Below, one piece after another: positions 57,126 through 64,000 of a DNA stretch of 64,000 nt (within the stretch, counting starts at the first letter, position 1; every line of letters begins with the position of its first letter). The notes beneath the pieces were generated by a model. The model was given only the letters and a program-made list of their open reading frames with translations. It searched no databases and had not been told where the DNA came from. Source of the DNA: Diphasiastrum complanatum (taxonomy: Eukaryota > Streptophyta > Lycopodiopsida > Lycopodiales > Lycopodiaceae); contig CM055092.1 of NCBI GenBank assembly GCA_029204225.1, forward strand, positions 84,536,694-84,600,693. The letters run 5' to 3'. The translations under genes and the position numbers were made by a program.

Positions 57126-57137
57126 GCTTTGATACCA
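57126..57137 (-). promoter_or_regulatory. Copia primer-binding site (tRNA-iMet)
   Basis: The minus strand reads CATAC|TGGTATCAAAGCC, one base off the consensus TGGTATCAGAGC. Confidence 0.8.
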
Positions 57138-57560
57138 GTATGAAGACCACCCAAGGAATCTACTTACAAAGGACACTCAAAAGGACACCGTGGAGCCAAA
57201 CCACCCAACTAACACGAAGCTTAAGTCAATCAACCTAGTCTTTACCCTTGAGCCACATTATGTGAATGTTTGATGAGAGAGAGGAGACATGTAACTAAAC
57301 CTTGAAAGCCAATGATGATGGAGGGTGATTTTCTCCTAGGATATATAGACCCAGAAGTCACTATGCGTGTACGAATGCAACCCCCATACTAAGTAGACTT
57401 AAACTCTAGTTTCAATTGATGGTCACTCAACCATGCATATACTTGTCACCCATGTACAACTCCACATGTCCTTGTTAGAGTACCCTAGGCCCTCAGTTAA
57501 ATATTGGCCTTGAGTTAAATATCGAGGCATAATTGATTAACTCAACATTGAAGGCCTAGT
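57138..57560 (-). repeat. 5' LTR of the minus-strand copia element (outer edge uncertain)
   Basis: It is inferred from position next to the primer site. It contains a minus-strand TATA-like GTCTATATATCC at about 57339-57350. No partner LTR is present, so the right edge is arbitrary. Confidence 0.45.
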
Positions 57561-58199
57561 ATCCATATCTAGAGTTGTTCTGAATTCTTGAGTAATTGGA
57601 CATGGCTGTAACACATACAACATTAAATTGACCACATCACAAAAAATATTGCTAGAGCCATGTTGTTGTTACACATGTCCCTAGGCCTAAGATTAGTTGA
57701 AACAAAAAGATCATAATATAGAGAAAAAACATGTTGACAATGAATCTAAAGATGCACCTCACATTGATCTTGTTAATCTAGTTAGCTTTCATCTCTAGAA
57801 ATAAGGTGTTTCTTGTATTCATTGCACATTGAGGTAAGAAGATGAAAGAAAATTGAAATGCCTTTGAAATTATATTAGTTGAATTCCAAGAAAGGTTATA
57901 TCAAATTTCTTTGTTGTCTTATAGTTTGTAGCTAAAAAGGTTTTACATTCCCAAGTCAACCACGACAATGCCCACATAACAATTATTGTTTCATTTTTTT
58001 CCTTGTACCTCACATAAAATGTTGTACATCATAATCATAACCACGAAAACATACACCCACACCATTATTGCTTAGTACTCCACCATCTAACCCTTTGCAA
58101 AAACATTTCCCTAATGTTATTCACACTATGTCATCTTCTCCACATTTTTATTGCCTCTTAAGTTACTAAGATCCCAACCCACCCCCCCCAAGAGAGGGT
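57561..58199. other. No gene seen
   Basis: AT-rich sequence without motifs between the copia LTR and the foldback. Confidence 0.4.
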
Positions 58200-58216
58200 G
58201 TAAAGATGGCCCCACC

Positions 58217-58412
58217 CTCCGAGGCCATTCTGCTCGGGAAGGGCCTTCGGCCAAAGGCAGTAGCCTGAGGCGGAAAGCCCTTCCCACGATGAAATGGCCG
58301 AGGAAGTAACCTTCCGCGTCGTGAAAACGTTTTTTTTACATGCACCTTCCGAGGATGCGGAAGTTCATGTAAATTTTTACATGCACATTCCGCATCCGAA
58401 AGGTGCATGTAA
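58217..58412. repeat. Two adjacent foldback hairpins, GC-rich
   Basis: Hairpin 1: arms 58217-58258 and 58264-58305 pair with mismatches (GAGGCCATT..GGGAAGGGC against GCCCTTCCC..AATGGCCGAGG). Hairpin 2: arms 58336-58372 and 58377-58412 with a 4-base loop, each arm itself bounded by TTACATG and CATGTAA. The block is much more GC-rich than its surroundings and shares CCTTCCG words between hairpins. It is consistent with a foldback or MITE-type element. The minus-strand open frame across it is not considered coding. Confidence 0.8.
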
Positions 58413-58478
58413 GAGTTTAAAAAAAAAGTAAAGGAGTCACAATAAATTAAGTTGGCAAAAAATGATTTTCCTAATGAA

Positions 58479-58480
<2 letters not shown>

Positions 58481-58522
<42 letters not shown>
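58481..58522. repeat. (TC)21 microsatellite
   Basis: Pure TC run about 70 bp right of the twin hairpins. Confidence 0.97.
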
Positions 58523-58526
<4 letters not shown>

Positions 58527-60289
58527 TTCTTCACGTTGCTCTCTCAATAATAATACACGTCTTCTCAATTCGTTCAAACGAAAGCGTTTGTTGTAGTTTG
58601 AAAGCAGAAGTTGCATGCCTTTTGATCAGAGCAGCCCACGTTGTTTCTGTGGCGGCATGGTCTCAGAAATCAGTGCAGTAGCTCGCCCTGAGAAGCAAAG
58701 ACGTTGAGATTGATCTCCTGAGGTGTGTCTGCTTGCAACCTCACTGAATTGCTCTTTAGTCATGTTTGTGCTTTCCCTTCTTTGGTGTTCACGATAATTC
58801 ATCTTCAATCCATCATATACGAATCCATTATTGCAACTTATACATGCTGCATGCAGTCGTTGGCAGTTTCCTCCTTTCAAGACGAATATTGTTTCGTGCT
58901 TAATTTGATGTTCATGCATGCATGATAAGGACAAACTAGGGGGTCCTTGTGCGCTTGCATAGTACTATAATATCAATTTTTTAATGATGAACAAAGACCT
59001 GCGAATGTAGAATATAGCTCAAAGGTTTCAGGCCCTGATCATCCGCCGTCGCTTGTATTCTGATTTTTTTTTCATATACCTTCAAACCAGCTTCTGTGAA
59101 TGACTTAATGAGTCTAACGGTGATAACGCTTGCTTAGAATTATTTTCTAGCGTCAAGTTTCAACCAGCTAACAGGTTGACGAGTCCCAACTTTGTAACTC
59201 TAAACGATATTTGTCTTGATCGTTTTTAATCTTATATATTCTTGTAGGTGCGAGCGTTGTGGACACTCAGCATTGTTATATGCTTCGATCAAAAAGTGGA
59301 AAAAGCGCCTTGTCTTTGCGCATTAAAGGTTCGAATTTGAGAACGTGTTATCATTTAGACCACTTAACAGTTTTTAGAAATCTAGCAATTGTTTTTTATC
59401 TTGTTACTACGATTATTCTGAAGTTGATTCATCTGACCAGTTCTGATCACTAGTTCTACAGCCTGCAAGAGGATAACGATGGCCAAAATGCATGCAGACA
59501 TTGTTTTTTCAAGCGCATGATGCCATGAACAATAGGAAGAAATTAACAGCTAGAACCTCGGTCTTCATGTGATAGTAAAAGAAAATGGGTACAGTACACT
59601 AATATGAAATTGGTACTTTCAAAAAGGCAAAGCTAGTATTCTAGACTAGATCTAGATCTTAATAAAGAAGATGAGGCTTGAATAGTAAGATTTAGGTTGT
59701 CAACCTTAATAGATTGCTATCTAGTTCATGAAATTGCCATTAGAGATAAGCAACTAAAACTAGATGGTCTACTTTAAAAAAAAGAATCTAGCAGAAAGCA
59801 TCCAAAGCATGCGTTGTTCTAGTTGTCATGTTGAAAGAAATTCTATACCTGCCGAAGCCTGAAATCTTTGCTGATGAGATGTATGCATACGATTTACCTT
59901 TTTTAAAGCTGTTTCCTAATTGAAGATGGAGCTTTTTCGAACTCTGAGCCACACAAGTCAATGAGTCTCCTTTGCATTGCAAACGAGGAGTGAAATCATG
60001 AATTGTAAGATATGTTGGAATAATGTCAGCATCTAAATGTACTACGACCGAGAGAGAGTAACTATATTAGTCTACTTATGTTACAAGCTGAGCGACACAT
60101 GTAGAGACATGAAGTATCAAAGAAGAAGTTGCTTACACTTCATAGATCTTATCCATGTGTGCGAGAGGCAACGACAAATTCATGAGTTTCATTCTGCTCT
60201 TTCAATCATGATTCATAACATAGCTTTTTGCGACCTCTTTCTCTCTCTTGGCCTCACAGATTGTACATCTGGTGTTTCTGGTGTAGCAG
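58523..60289. other. 5' flank of the carboxylesterase gene
   Basis: No other gene recognised. A pyrimidine-rich stretch and CAG just before the ATG at 60290 (TCTGGTGTAGCAG|ATG) could be a splice acceptor of a 5' UTR intron. A promoter is not identified. Frames on both strands are short. Confidence 0.4.
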
Positions 60290-61354
60290 ATGGAGATTGT
60301 CAGAACCCAATCACAAGAAGTCAGTGCACAAACATTTGGAACTAGCAATATAAATGTTCCATTAGTTATTCGCTGCATGTCTAAATTAACTGTATGTGCA
60401 TCCCATTTTGTACGTCGCCGAGACTTCACCGTTAATCGTTTTTTGGCGGATTTGCTTGAAATCAAAGTCCCTGCCAGCAAAACGCCAAGAAACGGAGTTG
60501 CTTCAAAGAATGTGACAGTTGATTCCTCGACTGGTGTATGTGCACGCATCTTTTATCCTTGTAGTGAAGGAAAGGTTTACACAAAACATCCCGATGCTAC
60601 AAAGAAACAGCTTCCGGTTGTATTTTACTTTCATGGAGGTGGGTTTACATTTCTATCTCCAAATTTTCTTCTGTATGACAATTTCTGTCGAGATCTAGCA
60701 CGAGATATGCCTTGTATAGTTATCTCAGTACATTATCGGCGATCTCCCGAACATCGCTACCCCATTGCATATGATGATTCATATGCAGCTTTAAAATGGC
60801 TTCAATCAACAGACCAAATACATGATCTTCCATGTACTGCTGACCTATCCCGTTGTGTACTCATGGGAGATAGTGCAGGAGGAAATATTGTTCACCATAT
60901 AGGCTGTAAAGCAGCTATGGAGGACTTGAAACCTTTGAGTATACGTGGCCATGTTCTTATTCAGCCATTCTTTGGAGGGCAAGAGAGAACACCTTCAGAA
61001 ATTCTTCTGGTAAATGCTCCAATAGTCTCATCAGAACAGGCAGATTGGCACTGGAAGGCATATCTTCCGCCTAATGCTGACAGAGATCATCCTGCATGCA
61101 ATATCTTTGGTCCTCGTGCTGCAGACATATCTGGGATATCACTACCTCCGACTCTTGTGACAGTAGGAGAACTTGATATCCTCCAAGACTGGCAGCTCAG
61201 ATATGTGAATGGTCTTCAAAAGGCTGGAAAAGAAGTGGATAAGATTTTCTATGAAGGTGGTATACATGGTTTTCATTTGCTGGCGCATGACAAGCTAGCA
61301 AAGCAGTTTCGTTCAGATGTATTTGATTTTATACAAGAGCACTGCCAATTCTGA
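60290..61354 (+). CDS. Carboxylesterase, CXE18-like (alpha/beta hydrolase)
   Basis: A 354-residue single-exon frame. This is the plant carboxylesterase class I (hormone-sensitive-lipase-like) family that hydrolyses carboxylic esters and that also gave rise to the GID1 receptors. HGGGF (115-119) is the oxyanion hole. GDSAGGN places the nucleophile at Ser195. Asp296 lies in GELDIL and His326 in GGIHGFH, so the triad is complete. The N-terminal block FTVNRFLADLLEIKVPASK and the length fit the CXE18 group (about 335 residues). The ATG at 60290 gives a 20-residue longer N-terminus; Met30 is an alternative start. No signal peptide, so probably cytosolic. GID1 is unlikely because the catalytic His is kept. 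It appears intact and is the best protein gene in the window. Confidence 0.92.
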   Translation: MEIVRTQSQEVSAQTFGTSNINVPLVIRCMSKLTVCASHFVRRRDFTVNRFLADLLEIKVPASKTPRNGVASKNVTVDSSTGVCARIFYPCSEGKVYTKHPDATKKQLPVVFYFHGGGFTFLSPNFLLYDNFCRDLARDMPCIVISVHYRRSPEHRYPIAYDDSYAALKWLQSTDQIHDLPCTADLSRCVLMGDSAGGNIVHHIGCKAAMEDLKPLSIRGHVLIQPFFGGQERTPSEILLVNAPIVSSEQADWHWKAYLPPNADRDHPACNIFGPRAADISGISLPPTLVTVGELDILQDWQLRYVNGLQKAGKEVDKIFYEGGIHGFHLLAHDKLAKQFRSDVFDFIQEHCQF

Positions 61355-62555
61355 GTGAAATACTCGGAACTCTGATCACATATGATCATATTATTGTGTT
61401 CTGTATAGTGGGTTAAAGTCCATTGAGATGAAACTTTTGTTTGTTTGCTAAGATATAAGAACAGCTCTAAGGTCCATTTTCTTCTGGCTCAATTTACCGT
61501 GTGGTGAGGACTCTGGAGAATGCTGCACTCCTTGTAAATGTGAGCTATGGAGATAGATCACATGGATCATGATGCTTTGCATTCCAAATCCTTGAGACTT
61601 CATAATAATCAATGGCTATTATGCTTGGTTTTCTTTATTTCGGTCATCAACATGAATGCTTTAGTTCTGCTAAGTTTCTTAGAAGAGGCATATGAAATAT
61701 GTGGTATCAGAGCAATTGATCAAAATAAGATCCACAATCAATATGGATTTTAAAGGACTTTCATTTGCATTTTTTGTTTCTTGAAGTTTCTACTCATTTT
61801 CATGTTTTAAGTATTTCATAGTTGTTTACTATGATTTTTTCTTCTTTTTTTGGTTACATTTTTCCACATCTAAGGATACAGATTTACAATAGACCTTCAT
61901 TGCTGAATATGAGACTAAGATTGCAAAAACATTTCACTCATGGATCTAACAAATATGGTTTGACATTTGTGGTATCATTTCAATTTTTTGAAATATGGTA
62001 TTTTGACCTTATGATATCATGACATTTGTGATACATCAAGAATCATAAGAAGAATATCTTTGGGTTAAGATTCAATGTAATTGGCAAAATGGATCAAAAT
62101 AATAAATCCGATTTAAGGCCTCCTGATCATCTTTTACACATTGATTGGACATACTTCCTGAATCACTTCAAATGACTCTCTCTTAATTTCATTTTTTATT
62201 TTTGGGAAATTTAAGGCCATGCAAACTCTAGTGGTCTCTTGCATAATATAATTATTCACAGGGCATTACATCTAAAATGTATATCTCTATTTAATCTATT
62301 ATTTACAGCTCAAAGTAATATGGATTATCTCCACCCTGCACTAGTGTCAATTGTGGACTTGATTGGCCTCCCGTTTCCGCAGCTAGACTGGGTGTTGCAT
62401 GAGATAATAAGTTCACCAACATCGGTTGACGAAACTCATATATCTCATTCATTGAAAATGCTCAACATTGATACTGCAAATCCAAAAGAACCGAGTCAAT
62501 TGACTTATCAGAAACCGAATCGAAAATAACTTAGTTAGGCCATTCACTTGTCTAT
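61355..62555. other. 3' flank of the carboxylesterase; no clear gene
   Basis: Probably 3' UTR and intergenic DNA. A plus-strand frame at 62310-62529 (HPALVSIVDLIGLPFPQLDW) follows an acceptor-like TATTTACAG but is not recognised. Confidence 0.4.
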
Positions 62556-62559
62556 TTAC

Positions 62560-63788
62560 CTTTCGTTATCTGGAGCCCCAAATTGCATGATGTACCACTC
62601 TAAGAAGTCCTGTACATTGCGGATGGAGAACCATCCACAGCTATGTCCATCATCTTGTTGAGCTGACTTTAATCACAAAACGTATAATAGGTTAGTTGTG
62701 CACTCTGAAAAAAACAAATCATATTACCTATCAGATACTTGATGAGAAATACTTACTTCTGCATCAACAATCTACAGGTGGCTATTTACAGTGGCCCCAT
62801 CCGGCCTTGGCAAAAATGGCAACATTCTGCTGTACATCACGTCCATTTCGGCATGGGTAGACTTCAAGGAATTCATCTTTAAACAGATGGGATTAATGAT
62901 CCCATCTGAATCTTCCCTAAGGGAGATTATATGCATACTCCAATGCTTACTGCAAACAAGAGATAATTAGTTAAATTGAAGGAATTACAATACCTATTAG
63001 AAATATTACATGATTATATTCTATGTAATCACTTACTTTTGGCACTATGGAATAATAAAGACTTTGGTCTCCGAGGTTGTATGGAGAAGATACTTCGTCG
63101 CCTTAGTTGGACTATGAAGGCTGTGTGCAAAAAAGGACAGCACAACTCCAATGTCCTTAGTATCATCGCATTTACATCTATTTACAAAATACATCAAACC
63201 AGCCTCCACAACTGGATCTGATATATCTGTTGTCTTCTCCTTTAGGGCAACACAAAAGTCTTTATTTATGTGATTTACATAATTAATTGAACTTAGACAA
63301 AAAGAAAATTGACCTCCTAGCTTATCAATCTCTTTGGCAACATACTCATCAAAAACTATATACCTCTCAGAATCCAAAAATGAATCTTTGGGATCAACAT
63401 GAAATCTTACACAAAGATCCTTAAAAAAATCACCTATTAAACTTATATCAAGATCCGATATTATTTTATCTACAGTAGAGGTCATATCCTCGTTATTGTG
63501 GGATGGAATGGAGGGAATGGAAGAGGAACTACTTGAATAGTTGGGGGTGGTGGGAGGAGAAGAATGCACTGCAGACTGGGGTGATGGTCCAACCAAAGGA
63601 CGAGAGATGTGAGGGGGGGACGGTGATTCGTTGAGTATCACCCTTTGCCTAGCAGGCCTGGTGGGCTTGGTCTGCTTTCTCGTCCTTCGTTGAGGAACAT
63701 GCCCTCTCTCTGTAGGTGGTGGCCTAGAGGTGAAGCCACTCTTAAAGACCTGATCGTATGTACTCCTCAGCCTCATGACAAGATGCAT
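62560..63788 (-). pseudogene. Ulp1/C48-type cysteine protease, three visible exons, two stops
   Basis: Exon A (63037-63788, may start further right) carries a Pro/Ser-rich linker, DKIISDLDISLIGDFFKDL, FDEYVAKEIDKLGG, and ends KVFIIP-stop-CQ. Exon B (62757-62949) begins KHWSMHIISLRED (catalytic His in HW), then LKMNSLKSTHAEM and NSHL-stop-IVDAE. Exon C (62560-62666) reads SAQQDDGHSCGWFSI, RNVQDFLEWYIMQF, with the Q(x6)C of the oxyanion Gln and nucleophile Cys. Junctions are AAAA|GTAAGTG, TTTGCAG|T, AGAA|GTAAGTA, TTAAAG|T and AAAG|GTAAAT, and they keep one frame. The usual catalytic Asp is Asn (NSL). Ulp1 proteases process SUMO-like modifiers, and plant genomes also carry many transposon-borne copies. 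Two stops and the Asn make this a pseudogene. Confidence 0.7.
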
Positions 63789-64000
63789 GTCCTAAGGCAT
63801 GAGGGTAACTCTCTTAGCGTGCACTGTGCAAAGCGTGGAGTCCTCAAAGAATTTGACTTGAAGTCCTCATAGGCAGTATGGAGGGCTTCTAGGGTTGTTA
63901 TGTTCCAGCGAACATCATGTGAGAGTGAGCTTGTCACTAATCTCACAGACCTATAGAAAGGAGCACGGGAAATCAGAAGATTCGTTGTCCTTTGAAGTCT
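63789..64000 (-). pseudogene. Possible upstream part of the Ulp1-like pseudogene
   Basis: The minus-strand frame reads LLISRAPFYRSVRLVTSSLS, HDVRWNITTLEALHTAYEDF to a stop near 63.78 kb, coding-like and running off the right edge. Its relation to exon A (frame change at about 63.79 kb) is not certain. Confidence 0.35.

Noticed and set aside
54282-57137. A single copia element from the LTR at 54.28 kb to the PBS at 57.13 kb
   Set aside because: The DNA right of the PBS does not match the 54.28-kb LTR, and RT ends abruptly at 55.3 kb; two separate elements are more likely.
60290-61354. GID1 gibberellin receptor
   Set aside because: The catalytic His (GGIHGFH) and the N-terminal block fit an active carboxylesterase of the CXE18 group; GID1 proteins have lost the catalytic His.

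Overview
The window is a stretch of land-plant nuclear DNA, most likely from a seed plant with a large, repeat-rich genome. The evidence is plant-type carboxylesterase and histone deacetylase coding sequence, Ty1/copia and Ty3/gypsy LTR retrotransposons with plant-style primer sites (initiator-Met TGGTATCAGAGC and tRNA-Asp-like TGGCGCCGTTGC), and very long CT/GA microsatellites. The exact taxon cannot be read from the sequence. I see no rRNA, no functional tRNA, no CRISPR array and nothing bacterial or organellar.

Host-type coding is sparse. A 268-bp first exon of an HDA8-like histone deacetylase lies at 4.7-4.9 kb (minus strand), but its other exons are not visible. A small basic protein of unknown function lies at 23.5-24.0 kb. 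An apparently intact single-exon CXE18-like carboxylesterase lies at 60.3-61.35 kb. A three-exon Ulp1/C48-type cysteine-protease pseudogene runs at 62.56-63.8 kb (minus), with good splice sites but two internal stops.

Most of the rest is layered mobile DNA. 0-8.9 kb: microsatellites, chromovirus debris and AT-rich decay. 9.0-11.0 kb: a copia element with scrambled domain order, carrying a fragment of an unknown protein family between its parts. 11-23 kb: decayed DNA, a 139-bp hairpin, a chromovirus 3' end, a triple tandem tRNA-like repeat and a five-copy 148-bp array. 25.8-31.8 kb: LTR-like DNA, copia RT, a gypsy gag and a copia PBS plus gag start. 33.0-41.0 kb: a minus-strand Athila/Tat-like gypsy element (gag, protease, RT, RNase H, integrase N-terminus) split by a complete 3.64-kb non-autonomous LTR element with a GACTT target duplication, tRNA-Met-like PBS and polypurine tract. 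41.0-45.8 kb: two related LTRs in opposite orientation around a Penelope-like reverse transcriptase fragment; one LTR holds a 1.07-kb insertion with a run of mini-palindromes. 45.8-47.6 kb: a decayed long ORF of the same unknown family as at 9.6 kb, with a TATA box and a TGACTCGC-repeat leader. 48.4-53.1 kb: a minus-strand gypsy element with gag, protease, RNase H and integrase but no recognisable RT, and a 60-repeat GA tract in its leader. 53.4-57.1 kb: an LTR and an internally deleted copia element. 58.2-58.5 kb: twin foldback hairpins and a TC microsatellite.

The most unusual items are the unknown protein family found twice, the Penelope-like RT, the tandem tRNA-like units, the mini-palindrome array and the two-hairpin foldback. 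All domain calls rest on motif recognition by eye; no database search was run.
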